36,792 bases of DNA from an uncultured Alphaproteobacteria bacterium (GTDB taxonomy: Bacteria; Pseudomonadota; Alphaproteobacteria; RF32; CAG-239), in assembly GCA_944393225.1 (NCBI GenBank), contig CALXZK010000016.1, positions 1 through 36,792 on the forward strand, in the 5' to 3' direction. A model generated the notes under the pieces. It had not been told where the DNA came from. It was given only the letters and a program-made list of their open reading frames with translations, and made no database searches. Each line of letters begins with the position of its first letter. The stretch's first letter is position 1. This document shows, in pieces, positions 16,425-25,445 of this stretch. The position numbers and the translations under genes are program-made.

Positions 16425-17963
16425 TTAATCCCTTTCGGCAATCGGAGAAAATCTTCTCAACTCGGTCAAGCGATAGCCCGTGTATGTACCAAGCAACATT
16501 ACAATGAACAAAATGACCAGATTTAACTCATTGAAGGCATACATGACGTGTCTTATCACCTCGTTATTGATGACAAAATATGTAATCAATGCCGCAAGCA
16601 AGCTATTGATGATTTCTTCACAAGCATTGACGGCGCCGTCTTCTTCCCAAGTGATGGACGCTCTCTCAATAATCCATGCCATAATGATGATGGGGAAAAA
16701 GGCAGCTGCAGATATCATATCCAGCTTGAATCTATAGCCCAAAATGGTGAAAGTCTGCATAATCAAGATTACAAAAATCACAACAGCGGCAATTCTTGGA
16801 ACCAACAATAAGTTGAGTTTGGATAAAAGAGCACGCATGGACAAGCCAATGACCATAATCAAGCCAAAGCTAACTAAGCCTGCCACTAATCCGGTTTTGA
16901 CCAAAGACATGGCAAGCAACATCGGTGTAAACGTACCCATGGTTTTGATACCGATAATGTTACGCAGCAAAACCGTGATTAAAATGCCTAACGGGAAAAT
17001 CATCAGCCATTTAAGCATGTTTTGTTCTGCAACAGGCAGGTTGTAAATAGAATAGTCAAACCAGCTTTTTTGTTTGGCAATATCGGCTCTTTTCCCAGCC
17101 AAATTGATTGATGATGTAACAGATTTGATAACAGAGAATTTGATATTGGAATCTTCTCCGCCTTCAACGTCTAACAAAGAATCTCCGCCTCTTTGGAACA
17201 AAATGAAGTTAGACGGAACACCGATTTTGGCATCTTTAACATTATAAGTTTTCCATTTGCCTTGGATGTAGGCTTCAAGCATTAAATCGGCACTGAAAGA
17301 TTTTTTTTCTTCAACCAATTTAACCCCGCGAGCGGTACGGGTCGGAATGTTTTTCAAAGCCAAAAGGTTGCGAATGGCTTGAATGGTGTCTTTGGTGTTC
17401 TTTTTCAAAGGACGAAAGGCTAAAACATTGGCATCGGGAGTGGGCTGATTGAACAGATTGATAATTTGTTGAACCTCATCTCCGGGCATTTTCTTGGCAG
17501 CCTTGAGAATGTTTTGTGCCGTGGCGTAGGTTTGTTCATCAAAGAAAGGCTGTTTGGGAGCAGCCGGTGTCGGAGCCTTGGTTTTGCCTTTGGCATCTTG
17601 GTTGTCAAACAGCATAACGCGATAATAAATGTTTTGTAAGCCTTCCTTAGCCGGAGAGGTCAAAATAACGCGATTTGTTTCTCCTTTGACTTTTTTTACT
17701 TTATAGCCATCGGCAATAACGTCTTGCTCCAAAATTTTGAAGTTGTTGTTTTCAGCAGGTGTGGTCAAAGAAACTTTTATCGGGTCGCCGTTCGGTGTAA
17801 AGGTTACATGGGCTTCAATGGTCCAAACATCGGACATTTGTTTGGGGGCAAAGCTAAAGCCCCAATATTTAATTTTATAATAAATACTGTAACCGGCAAA
17901 TAGGGTTGATATAATCAATAAAAAAGTTAAAACGCGGCGAACCGTAAAAATTTTTTTGAACAT
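16425..17963 (-). CDS. Transglutaminase-like domain fused to seven membrane helices (UUP1/7TM_transglut type)
   Basis: A 512-residue inner-membrane protein. A signal-anchor helix at about 10-28 is followed by a periplasmic region to about 325 that contains the transglutaminase-like fold (NLLALKNIPTRTARGVKL). The family is described as inactive, and I see no clear Cys-His-Asp triad here. Seven hydrophobic helices fill about 330-495. It sits 16 bases after the retropepsin-like gene and 1 base before the ATP-grasp gene, so the three are surely one operon. It may present or sense a peptide-like ligand for the two enzymes (inference). Confidence 0.9.
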   Translation of the reverse strand: MFKKIFTVRRVLTFLLIISTLFAGYSIYYKIKYWGFSFAPKQMSDVWTIEAHVTFTPNGDPIKVSLTTPAENNNFKILEQDVIADGYKVKKVKGETNRVILTSPAKEGLQNIYYRVMLFDNQDAKGKTKAPTPAAPKQPFFDEQTYATAQNILKAAKKMPGDEVQQIINLFNQPTPDANVLAFRPLKKNTKDTIQAIRNLLALKNIPTRTARGVKLVEEKKSFSADLMLEAYIQGKWKTYNVKDAKIGVPSNFILFQRGGDSLLDVEGGEDSNIKFSVIKSVTSSINLAGKRADIAKQKSWFDYSIYNLPVAEQNMLKWLMIFPLGILITVLLRNIIGIKTMGTFTPMLLAMSLVKTGLVAGLVSFGLIMVIGLSMRALLSKLNLLLVPRIAAVVIFVILIMQTFTILGYRFKLDMISAAAFFPIIIMAWIIERASITWEEDGAVNACEEIINSLLAALITYFVINNEVIRHVMYAFNELNLVILFIVMLLGTYTGYRLTELRRFSPIAERD

Positions 17964-17979
17964 GATTTATTTTCTCAGC

Positions 17980-18522
17980 TTAGTGTAAAGTGTTGGAAAC
18001 AGAAGTATCGACAATGGCACGACCAGTCAAAATATTGCGACCGACCAATGCTTGATATTCAAATTTGTCGCGTTTGGCTAGAGAAAACATAGCCGTGAAT
18101 GTTTCTTTGCCGAATTTGACATCCATGGTGACCATAGGACGACGCTCAGTTAAATGGATGCGCTTGATGTTGATATGACGGTCGATTTCTTTTTCAAAAC
18201 GGTGTGTTTCTCCGCTTTCGCGGTTGGTTATGGAAAAAGAAACCCATTTTTCGCCATCTCTTTCAAAATATTTGATGTTGTCGGCATCTATGGCAGATTG
18301 TTCGGCACCGGTATCAATACGAGCGGCAAACGGAGTCTTCATCGGTGGAAAATATATCGGTTCAACTTCACCGATGATATTCATGCGATGTAGGGATGAT
18401 TGGGGAGCTTCCACAGCCGGAACAATTGTGGGGCGAGGGGTTTGCTGACAAGCACTGATAATCAAGCTTATCATACTGATTAATAAAAATTTTTTTGTAT
18501 TCTTCATTTTGTGAATCTTCAT
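17980..18522 (-). CDS. Retropepsin-like (ATP-dependent zinc protease family) lipoprotein
   Basis: A 180-residue protein of the family annotated as ATP-dependent zinc protease, whose fold is retropepsin-like. A signal peptide ends in a lipobox (IISAC, Cys25), so it should be lipid-anchored. The aspartyl-protease-like signature is ARIDTGAEQSAI (D70-T71-G72), and the C-terminal strand ALVGRNILTGRAIVDTS is typical of the family. It is the first gene of the set with the 7TM protein and the ATP-grasp ligase. The ribosome site is weak, and a second in-frame ATG five codons on is possible. The family name may mislead, since the visible site is aspartic. Confidence 0.88.
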   Translation of the reverse strand: MKIHKMKNTKKFLLISMISLIISACQQTPRPTIVPAVEAPQSSLHRMNIIGEVEPIYFPPMKTPFAARIDTGAEQSAIDADNIKYFERDGEKWVSFSITNRESGETHRFEKEIDRHINIKRIHLTERRPMVTMDVKFGKETFTAMFSLAKRDKFEYQALVGRNILTGRAIVDTSVSNTLH

Positions 18523-18655
18523 GACTTGTTATTGTAAAATTTATGCCATATTTAGCGGCAAAAACGCGCAAATGTAAAGTTAAATTTTAACCATATCTTA
18601 ATAAATTGGTATGGTTAAATATTGTTATTGATTATCAATGTGTTGTCAAAAATTC

Positions 18656-18683
18656 TTGACTCTTTTGTCTAAAGGAGTATGTT
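18656..18683 (+). promoter_or_regulatory. Probable promoter of the gene at 18732
   Basis: TTGACT (18656-18661) and TATGTT (18678-18683) are spaced by 16 bases. The gene start is 48 bases downstream. The AAAGGAG between them is too far from the ATG to act as its ribosome site. Confidence 0.4.
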
Positions 18684-18731
18684 GTGGGCTTCTTTTCGTA
18701 TATATTGTTTAATTATTAAATCTTAATTGTT

Positions 18732-19118
18732 ATGGGCATAAAGAGTTTTTTTGAAGGGAAGAAAGAGGTTGTTTTAACACCCGACGATTTTAAAGAGATT
18801 ATTATTGCGGCTGTTCCAAAGATAACCGAAAAATATAATCTTGGGAAAATTTTCTTAGCTGAGTGTTATGAACGTGAATTGGCCAGTTATCCTTTAGTCG
18901 TTATGAAATTATCTGTAAAGGATAAAGATCAGGTCGATTATGCTTGCTTTGTTCCTCAGACTGCAAAAGTGGAAATTTGGACAGGAAAACTAAGTTATCG
19001 TAAACTTAGTTGTCGTGATGTCGCTCACAAGATGGAGCTTCTGGTTGATGATAAGCTCATCGACGGGAAAATCGTTATGAGTGACGGTGGACTTGGTTTT
19101 CGTTTCAGAATGACATAA
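18732..19118 (+). CDS. Hypothetical protein
   Basis: A 128-residue soluble protein that I do not recognise. It appears to be mixed alpha/beta, with a helix at about 16-35 (TPDDFKEIIIAAVPKITEKY), then several strands and a C-terminal GGLGFRFRMT strand. There is no signal peptide or catalytic motif. The leader is A/T-rich (CTTAATTGTT before ATG) with no ribosome site, as in the other accessory genes. It is a single-gene unit with a promoter and terminator of its own. Confidence 0.6.
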   Translation: MGIKSFFEGKKEVVLTPDDFKEIIIAAVPKITEKYNLGKIFLAECYERELASYPLVVMKLSVKDKDQVDYACFVPQTAKVEIWTGKLSYRKLSCRDVAHKMELLVDDKLIDGKIVMSDGGLGFRFRMT

Positions 19119-19150
19119 TTCTTTGCGTTTTTGGTCTGGTACTTATGTAT

Positions 19151-19188
19151 AAAACGAGTTTGGTTGTGAAAACGGACTCGTTTTTTTT
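19151..19188 (+). terminator. Terminator of the gene at 18732
   Basis: The stem AAAACGAGT/ACTCGTTTT (19151-19159 with 19176-19184) has a 16-base loop and a run of T. Confidence 0.85.
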
Positions 19189-19189
19189 G

Positions 19190-19235
19190 TTTAAAAAAAG
19201 AAAAGAGCGCCTTCTCACGAGGACGCCCTTTCCAA
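19190..19235 (-). terminator. Terminator of the minus-strand gene at 19262
   Basis: On the minus strand, AAAGGGCG pairs with CGCTCTTT around an inner CCT/AGG stem, and the hairpin is followed by TTTTCTTTTTTT. It lies back to back with the plus-strand terminator. Confidence 0.8.
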
Positions 19236-19261
19236 ATTCATAGTATGCAAGAAAAAATTCT

Positions 19262-20056
19262 TTATTTTTTGCCGGCAATCATTTCATTGTACAAGCCAAT
19301 GACTTTTGCCAGCATGATTTTTTCTTCTTTTGAAGCTTCTCCTTCTGATAACTTGCTGATTTCACGAACAATTTCCTGTGCTAACGGAATGTTGTTGGTA
19401 ATAATATCAGCATAACGAATCAAAAGTGAGAAAACTTCAACTGAAATGTAGCCGCCTCTGACAAGTTCCAACATGAGAACCGTGTCTACAAAACCTTGTT
19501 CAATAAGTTCGGCAACATAGTCGCTGGCTTGTTGTTTTATCAGTTGTTTCCTGAAGCGGAAAGCAACGATAATCAAGCCATTGAGCTGGTCGCGATAATC
19601 CAGATACAAATCTGTTTTGAAGAATTGTTGGATGATGTTGCAATCATCTTTATCAACAAATTCGTCCAGTCTGCGTTTTTCCGTTAAAAAAGCGGTTAAG
19701 GTATTAAGTACCTTGATGTTGCTTTCTTTTTTCTGCCGGCCGGCTTTTCCTTGAAGCTCTTCTGACGATATATTTTGCGTTAAATAATCTTTCAGGTGGA
19801 GCTTATTTGCCAAATTGCGCGGTTTTTTCCTTGCGGTTTCCACAGCTTGTAGCCAGAGCTTGCTTCCGTTTTGCGGAAAAATCTTGCGGATGAGAGCTTT
19901 TTTCTCATCCAGAGAAAGATTTTTATCTCGGCTGATGAAGCTTGCAATGATTGTTTCGGCTTCTTCAGCGGAAATAGACTCTTCATTTTTTACTCTCTCA
20001 ATCTTTTCCAACAACGGAAGGTTGGCAATACTTTCAAAAAATTTTCTTTTTTCCAT
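19262..20056 (-). CDS. Hypothetical all-helical protein
   Basis: A 264-residue soluble protein that appears almost wholly alpha-helical, with no signal peptide, membrane helix or catalytic motif that I recognise. Its opening (MEKRKFFESIANLPLLEKI) and overall style resemble the larger helical protein at 23913-25406, though I see no clear alignment. A KKPRNLANKLHLKDYLTQ segment near residue 80 is basic. The leader is A/T only (AAATATAAAA before ATG) without a ribosome site. The small gene at 20128-20325 lies 71 bases upstream on the same strand. Function is unknown. Confidence 0.6.
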   Translation of the reverse strand: MEKRKFFESIANLPLLEKIERVKNEESISAEEAETIIASFISRDKNLSLDEKKALIRKIFPQNGSKLWLQAVETARKKPRNLANKLHLKDYLTQNISSEELQGKAGRQKKESNIKVLNTLTAFLTEKRRLDEFVDKDDCNIIQQFFKTDLYLDYRDQLNGLIIVAFRFRKQLIKQQASDYVAELIEQGFVDTVLMLELVRGGYISVEVFSLLIRYADIITNNIPLAQEIVREISKLSEGEASKEEKIMLAKVIGLYNEMIAGKK

Positions 20057-20127
20057 TTTTATATTTTTTTAATTAACAAAAAAATTTACTTGCAAGCGTT
20101 ATTTAATATCACATTAAACTCACTTGC

Positions 20128-20325
20128 TTATAATCTTAGTTCTGGGTTGCCGCTCATACCTAGTTTAATTACCAGATTATAGCAGTATTTTTCTATGCCA
20201 CTGAATTTTTTTTGCGTGAAGATGCTCTTTAGTTGGTTTACATCTTCTTTAGACAGTTCTCTTTTTTGTTCTACTTCGTTTGCAATATTACTTAAAAACA
20301 TTGCGGTAGATTCATTTTTTCCCAT
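20128..20325 (-). CDS. Small hypothetical protein
   Basis: A 65-residue protein starting at MGKNESTAMF. A start 42 bases earlier is possible but adds only a lysine/asparagine-rich tail. The chosen ATG is preceded by AAAAAATTAATT, matching the leaders of other accessory genes. It is helical and charged, with no motif. The next gene on the strand (19262-20056) may be co-transcribed. A 6-base inverted pair, TGAACA/TGTTCA (20361-20376), lies upstream and could be an operator. Confidence 0.5.
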   Translation of the reverse strand: MGKNESTAMFLSNIANEVEQKRELSKEDVNQLKSIFTQKKFSGIEKYCYNLVIKLGMSGNPELRL

Positions 20326-20528
20326 AATTAATTTTTTTTTATTGTTAATATTTGCAAATTTGAACATTTCTGTTCATCTTTGCGTTAATAATATACAGAT
20401 CTATAAAATACTGTCTTTAAATATAGACAAAAAAATGAAAAAGACAAGAATTTTATGGATTTTTAAATAAATTTGCTTATTTTAAAAACAAAATTGATGC
20501 TTTTTTATATAGTAAAGGTTGTGAAACA

Positions 20529-21689
20529 ATGCATAAGTATATGAAATATGGTGTTATCTGTTGCGCTCTTGTTGGAGTCGGATTCTTATTTTTTGCTCCC
20601 GAAAACGGAAGAGACGAATATATTACACAAAAGCTTTCTAAAGGTAATATTATAGAAAAAGTTACGGCTTCCGGTATTATTAACCCGATTTCAACCATCA
20701 ATATCGGTACGCAGGTTTCCGGTACTATTTCCGAAATTTATGTAGATTATAACTCTAAAGTGACCAAGAACCAGATTTTGGCACAGATTGATCCTGCTTT
20801 GTTTGAGGCTACCGTTGCTCAAAAACAAGCTGCTTTGGATATCGCAAAAGCGCAGGTCAATGTGGTGAAAAATGATATTACTTACTATAAAAAACATCTT
20901 GCACGTATTCAAAAACTTAATAAATCGCGCTATTCTGCCGATGCAGAATTGGAATCTGCTGAGCGCGATTATGATAATTCGGTTGCTCAACTTGCTCTGC
21001 AAGAAGCGCAGGTTAAACAAGCCGAAGCTGCTCTAAATTCGGCTTTGATTGATTTGAACTACACTAAAATCGTTTCTCCGGTTGATGGTATTGTCGTTTC
21101 TAAAGAAGTTGAGGTCGGACAAACCGTTGCTGCCAGCTTCCAAACTCCGACGCTTGTTACCGTTGCTGAAGATTTGACCAAAATGCAGATTGAAGCTTCA
21201 GTCGTGGAAGCCGATATTGCTAAAGTGAAAGATGGACAAAAGGTAGATTTTAGTGTTGATAGTTATCCCGATGAAGTTTTCCATGGTATTGTGACCCAAG
21301 TGCGCAACCAAGCAATTACAACCTCTAATGTTGTAACTTACGAAGTGATTATTGAAATTGATAATAAAGATTTGAAACTCAAACCGGGTATGACCGCAAA
21401 TGTTGAGATTATTACCTCTAACAAAGAAAATGTATTTCTCGTTTCAAACAAAGCTTTGCGCTTTTATATGACCGATGGCAACGGAACCACAGCCAAACGC
21501 TATAAAGATAAAGGTATTTGGGTTTTGCGCAAAGGTCATCCGATGCGTATTACCATCAAAACAGGCGTGAGCGACGATAATAATACCGAAGTTTCTTCCG
21601 AAGACTTGTTTGAAGGTGATGAAGTGATTTTGGAAAACAAAAATGCGGAAGAACTTGCTCGCCAAATGAAGTTAAGGATGCCAAGATAA
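20529..21689 (+). CDS. MacA-like periplasmic adaptor of an ABC exporter
   Basis: A 386-residue HlyD/MacA-type membrane-fusion protein. An N-terminal hydrophobic anchor (about 6-23) is followed by the lipoyl half-motif VSGTISEIYVDYNSKV, a helical hairpin (about 95-170) and a second lipoyl half (TKIVSPVDGIVVSKEVEVGQTV), then beta-barrel and membrane-proximal domains (LKLKPGMTANVEI). It should link the MacB-type transporter encoded next to an outer-membrane channel not found here. Its stop overlaps the start of the ATPase gene by one base (TAATG), so the three genes form an operon. Confidence 0.93.
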   Translation: MHKYMKYGVICCALVGVGFLFFAPENGRDEYITQKLSKGNIIEKVTASGIINPISTINIGTQVSGTISEIYVDYNSKVTKNQILAQIDPALFEATVAQKQAALDIAKAQVNVVKNDITYYKKHLARIQKLNKSRYSADAELESAERDYDNSVAQLALQEAQVKQAEAALNSALIDLNYTKIVSPVDGIVVSKEVEVGQTVAASFQTPTLVTVAEDLTKMQIEASVVEADIAKVKDGQKVDFSVDSYPDEVFHGIVTQVRNQAITTSNVVTYEVIIEIDNKDLKLKPGMTANVEIITSNKENVFLVSNKALRFYMTDGNGTTAKRYKDKGIWVLRKGHPMRITIKTGVSDDNNTEVSSEDLFEGDEVILENKNAEELARQMKLRMPR

Positions 21690-22414
21690 TGCCGTTGATT
21701 GAGCTTAAAAATATTGTCAAATCTTATCCTCTGGACGGATTTAACTTAAAAATCCTGAAAGGTATTTCTTTGGAAATTAATCAAGGTGAGTTTGTGGCAA
21801 TTATGGGACCTTCCGGTTCCGGAAAATCAACATTGATGAATATCTTGGGATGTCTTGATAAGCCAACTTCCGGAAAATATGCTCTTGACGGGGTGAATGT
21901 CGAGAAAATGTCCAACGACCAATTGGCTGAAATCCGTAACAAAAAAATTGGTTTTGTATTTCAAGGCTTTAATCTTCTTTCTCGTACAACCGCCATTGAA
22001 AATGTGGAACTGCCGATGATTTATGCCGGTGTTCCTGATGAAGAACGTCGTGAACGAGCTGAAAAAGCTCTTAAAAGTGTCGGCCTCAAAGAAAGAATGT
22101 ATCATATGCCAAACCAGCTTTCAGGCGGACAACAACAACGTGTGGCAATTGCCAGAGCTATTGTTAATGATGCGCCGATTATCTTTGCCGATGAACCGAC
22201 CGGTAACCTTGATACCAAAATGAGTGTGGAAATTATGGACTTGTTTACCAAGCTCAACAAGGAAATGGGACGTACCATCATTTTGGTAACGCACGAAGAA
22301 GATATTGCGCTTTTTGCCGATCGTATCATTAAAATCGTGGATGGTGAAATTCATTCAGATGAAAAGGTCAAAAAGAAAAAACATATTCAGAAAGATTTGT
22401 TTGCCGGAGAATGA
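21689..22414 (+). CDS. ABC transporter ATPase (MacB/LolD family)
   Basis: A 241-residue ATP-binding subunit that powers the adjacent permease. Walker A is GPSGSGKST near residue 40, the Q-loop is in FVFQGFNLLSRTT, the signature is LSGGQQQRVAIARA, Walker B is IIFADEPTGNLD and the switch histidine is in LVTHEED. The lysine-rich tail (VKKKKHIQKD) is distinctive. In E. coli MacB the ATPase and permease are fused; here they are separate genes overlapping by 4 bases. Confidence 0.96.
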   Translation: MPLIELKNIVKSYPLDGFNLKILKGISLEINQGEFVAIMGPSGSGKSTLMNILGCLDKPTSGKYALDGVNVEKMSNDQLAEIRNKKIGFVFQGFNLLSRTTAIENVELPMIYAGVPDEERRERAEKALKSVGLKERMYHMPNQLSGGQQQRVAIARAIVNDAPIIFADEPTGNLDTKMSVEIMDLFTKLNKEMGRTIILVTHEEDIALFADRIIKIVDGEIHSDEKVKKKKHIQKDLFAGE

Positions 22415-23646
22415 TGATGATACAACTTAAAACTATTTTCAGTATTGCTATTCGAGCCATTAAGGCAAACAAAATGCGCTCAATTTTGACCAGCTTAGGT
22501 ATTATTATCGGTGTGGCTGCCGTTATCGTTATGCTTGCCATCGGTCACGGGGCACAAATCTCAATTAAAAATGAAATGAAAACGATGGGTTCAAACCTCA
22601 TTATCGTGCGTTCTGGTGTGGCAACATCAAGTGGTGCCAGAGGCGGGCATGGTTCTCAGCCGACAATGAAAAAAGCTGACGGAGATGCCATTCAAGAAAA
22701 AATTGCCGCAATTAGGCTTGCTGCTCCGGTGTTGGAAGAAACGGCTCAGATTGTTTACGGTAATGCCAACTGGTCAACAGGAATTACCGGTACGGATAAT
22801 CGCTATTTTGAAATTAAAGAATGGGAGCTTTCTTATGGACGCTTCTTTAATGAATCCGATACTAAAAATGCCAACAAGACTGCAATCCTAGGACAAACCG
22901 TTGTCAACGAGCTTTTTGGAGATGTGGATCCTATCGGGCGTACCATTCGCATTAAAGGAATTCCGTTTCAAGTTATCGGCGTGTTGGAAGAAAGAGGGCA
23001 GAGCGGTATGGGTATGGATCAAGATGATGCCGTATTTATTCCAATTACCACTGCTCAAAAAAAGGTGATGGGTATTCAGTTTCCCGACCAAGTGAAGATG
23101 GTCATGTTGCAAGCGGTAGATGCAGCAAGCACCTATACATCACAAGAGGAAATTACCGAACTTTTGCGTCAAAGACACAATTTGGGTGCCAATAAAGAAG
23201 ATGACTTTGTCATTAGAAACTTAACGCAAATGATGGAAATGATGGAAAATTCAACCAAAATCATGACTATTCTCTTGGGATCGATTGCCGGAATTTCTCT
23301 TCTTGTCGGTGGTATCGGTATTATGAATATTATGCTTGTGTCGGTTACAGAAAGAACACGAGAAATAGGTATTCGTATGGCGATTGGAGCCAAAGCTTGG
23401 GATATTAGGTTGCAGTTTTTGACCGAAGCCATGGTGCTTTCACTTATTGGTGGACTTATCGGTATTATTCTCGGTTTGTTTGGTGTTTATTTAGTTTCGG
23501 TTTTCTCAACTCTGACGCCAATTCCGACCTTGATGTATATTTTATTGCCGTTTTCATTTTCGGGCATTGTCGGACTTTTCTTTGGTCTTTATCCGGCATA
23601 TAAAGCGTCGTTGTTAAATCCTATAAACGCACTTCGCTATGAATAA
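22411..23646 (+). CDS. ABC transporter permease (MacB/FtsX type)
   Basis: A 411-residue permease. One N-terminal helix (about 20-42) precedes a large periplasmic domain (about 45-280). Three C-terminal helices follow (about 285-310, 330-362 and 372-398), with the conserved ERTREIGIRMAIGAK segment between the first two. The ATGATGATG start overlaps the ATPase stop, so any of the first three codons may initiate. With the adaptor this makes a MacAB-type exporter that would move a macrolide, peptide or lipid-like substrate to an outer-membrane channel. The actual substrate is unknown. Confidence 0.95.
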   Translation: MMMIQLKTIFSIAIRAIKANKMRSILTSLGIIIGVAAVIVMLAIGHGAQISIKNEMKTMGSNLIIVRSGVATSSGARGGHGSQPTMKKADGDAIQEKIAAIRLAAPVLEETAQIVYGNANWSTGITGTDNRYFEIKEWELSYGRFFNESDTKNANKTAILGQTVVNELFGDVDPIGRTIRIKGIPFQVIGVLEERGQSGMGMDQDDAVFIPITTAQKKVMGIQFPDQVKMVMLQAVDAASTYTSQEEITELLRQRHNLGANKEDDFVIRNLTQMMEMMENSTKIMTILLGSIAGISLLVGGIGIMNIMLVSVTERTREIGIRMAIGAKAWDIRLQFLTEAMVLSLIGGLIGIILGLFGVYLVSVFSTLTPIPTLMYILLPFSFSGIVGLFFGLYPAYKASLLNPINALRYE

Positions 23647-23863
23647 AATTGTTTCTACGGGGAACTAATACAGAAACTGCGAATAAAATTTTCGGTCATT
23701 TACTCATATGTAAACTCTCTCAAATTTTTTCTGGTTTCTTATTATTTCCCTCGTATAAACAATTTTCTTATCTGTTGTTTTCACAATTTTCCTTAAATCT
23801 TATTATCTTTCTTATATAAAAAACTAACTTCAATGTTTTCTACGGGGATCTCATATTTAAAAA
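23647..23863. other. Non-coding region with short repeats, possible small RNA
   Basis: No gene is supported between the permease and the terminator at 23864. It holds a repeated 12-base core TTTCTACGGGGA (23652-23663 and 23837-23848), the first copy sitting inside GTTTCT/AGAAAC inverted ends (23651-23677). A GAATAAAATT pair occurs at 23641 and 23681. An imperfect direct repeat of about 36 bases (23723-23759 and 23785-23820) lies in a strongly C/T-rich plus strand. A small RNA or a decayed repeat element is possible, but neither is shown. Confidence 0.35.
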
Positions 23864-23900
23864 CAAAAAAACGTTCAGTTTTTTACTGAACGTTTTTTTG
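23864..23900. terminator. Bidirectional terminator
   Basis: The perfect stem AACGTTCAG/CTGAACGTT, extended by A/T pairs (23867-23878 with 23886-23896), is flanked by A and T runs. It can end both plus-strand transcription from the ABC operon or repeat region and the minus-strand gene at 23913. Confidence 0.9.
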
Positions 23901-23912
23901 TAGTGAGAGCTC

Positions 23913-25406
23913 TTAATTGTTGAGAGCATCCAAAATTTGTTGTCTTTCTTTATACCACTTTATCTTTGCAATAATAGCGGGATAATCTTGTATTGTTTTG
24001 CTCGTAAAATTGAGCTTGGTTAAGATTTCTCCCAACAAAATATTGATTAGAGGTTCAAGGTCCTGACATTGTGACAATTGTTCGAAAATTGTTAAATACG
24101 CTTTCTTTTCAGCGGCTTTTTTGCTGTTTTTGTAATTAATCTGAAGACTATACAATACAGATTGTTCCAATGGACAGCTGTTCCAATCCACAAATTGCAA
24201 CACATTGACGGCATTTTGTTTGTAAATGACGGCATAGTGCAATAAACAATTGACTTGGATTGCGGTTTGTTGACATATTTTTGCCAACTCGCTTGTAACT
24301 ACCTGTATGTATTTTTTATCGTCTTTATTCAGATTTAATATGCAGCGTATGTATTCGAAGTCGCCTTTGTCAAATTTGGAACCTTGCGTTTTGATAAACT
24401 GCACAACGAAATCTTTGTATTTATTAAGAAGCATAATATCTTGTTTTTCCCTTTTTTTAGAAAATTTTTCCATGAATGTGTATACGGAAAGCAAGATAAC
24501 TCTTTTTAACAAAGTGTTGGGAAGATTTTGTGTAAGCAGTTTTAAGACAAAGAGATAATCTTGGGTTTTGTCAATCACTTTGGTTAACAAATCCATTTTC
24601 TTTTCTCTAATTAATGGATTTTCGTTGCTGATACGACAAATTAAATATTCGGCGATTTGTTTGAAGTCTTCTTCGTCGACTTTTAATTTATAGCTCAAAG
24701 AAATAATCAATCCGAAAGTTTCATAAGATATTGTTACAAAACTATCGTAATGTTTCACCACTTCTATAAAGAGCTTTTTAAGCTCTGTAACATCGTAGTT
24801 AAGGTCGTTAAAAGCATAGTCAACGTATCTCAAAACTGATTTCAAGTTGTTTTCGTTGTGGTTGCGCTGAACAATCTTTTTAAGAACGAAAAGTGTGTCC
24901 GGCCAATTTCTTTGTCTGGCAATATCTAACATATTGTCCAATTCTACGTTGGGATGTTGATGTAAAATGTGTAATAAAACATTTTTGCAGTCTTCATCTC
25001 CGCATATGGATTTTATCATTAAATATTGGTAGCAAGCTTCCGGTACGACAGTTTGTTGCGCCAGTTTGGATAAAATATCCAAGCCTCGTTCTTCAAAATA
25101 GGCATTGTGGTTATCTTCCAACACTTTACTAATATAAAAAGGTTGTTCGCAAAACCAATAGCTCATCTGAATAAAACGCTGAATTTCGCTTTCTTCTTTC
25201 AGATTTCGACCAATATGAATGATGACGTTTGCAACTGTTTTGTCAGAAAGTTTTTCTTTACATCGTAAAACTTCAGACATTTGAAACATCGGAGTATCAT
25301 TTTTGACGATATTACGAATGATGTAACCAAACGCAGCTTCTTTGATTTCGTCGTCATTTGAGTTAATTAGAGAAATGATTTGTTCTTTGTTAAAATTCTT
25401 TTCCAT
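23913..25406 (-). CDS. Large hypothetical helical-repeat protein
   Basis: A 497-residue soluble protein made of consecutive amphipathic helices about 30-40 residues apart, for example IISLINSNDDEIKEAAFGYI and LKSVLRYVDYAFNDL, giving the look of a HEAT- or ARM-like solenoid. I recognise no family and see no signal peptide or catalytic motif. The leader is A/T only (AAATTATTGT before ATG). It lies downstream of trxB on the same strand, separated by 148 bases containing two interleaved inverted repeats. A scaffold or partner-binding role would suit a solenoid, but this is inference. Confidence 0.65.
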   Translation of the reverse strand: MEKNFNKEQIISLINSNDDEIKEAAFGYIIRNIVKNDTPMFQMSEVLRCKEKLSDKTVANVIIHIGRNLKEESEIQRFIQMSYWFCEQPFYISKVLEDNHNAYFEERGLDILSKLAQQTVVPEACYQYLMIKSICGDEDCKNVLLHILHQHPNVELDNMLDIARQRNWPDTLFVLKKIVQRNHNENNLKSVLRYVDYAFNDLNYDVTELKKLFIEVVKHYDSFVTISYETFGLIISLSYKLKVDEEDFKQIAEYLICRISNENPLIREKKMDLLTKVIDKTQDYLFVLKLLTQNLPNTLLKRVILLSVYTFMEKFSKKREKQDIMLLNKYKDFVVQFIKTQGSKFDKGDFEYIRCILNLNKDDKKYIQVVTSELAKICQQTAIQVNCLLHYAVIYKQNAVNVLQFVDWNSCPLEQSVLYSLQINYKNSKKAAEKKAYLTIFEQLSQCQDLEPLINILLGEILTKLNFTSKTIQDYPAIIAKIKWYKERQQILDALNN

Positions 25407-25445
25407 ACAATAATTTTTTTATGATTAATAAAATAGAGAATTTCC

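Noticed and set aside
20361..20376. A LexA-type SOS box (GAAC and GTTC half-sites)
   Set aside because: The spacing of 6 bases does not match the direct-repeat form usual in alphaproteobacteria, so only a generic operator is possible.
23641..23863. A degenerate CRISPR array
   Set aside because: The repeated core is only 12 bases, occurs twice at 185-base spacing, and no cas gene is nearby.
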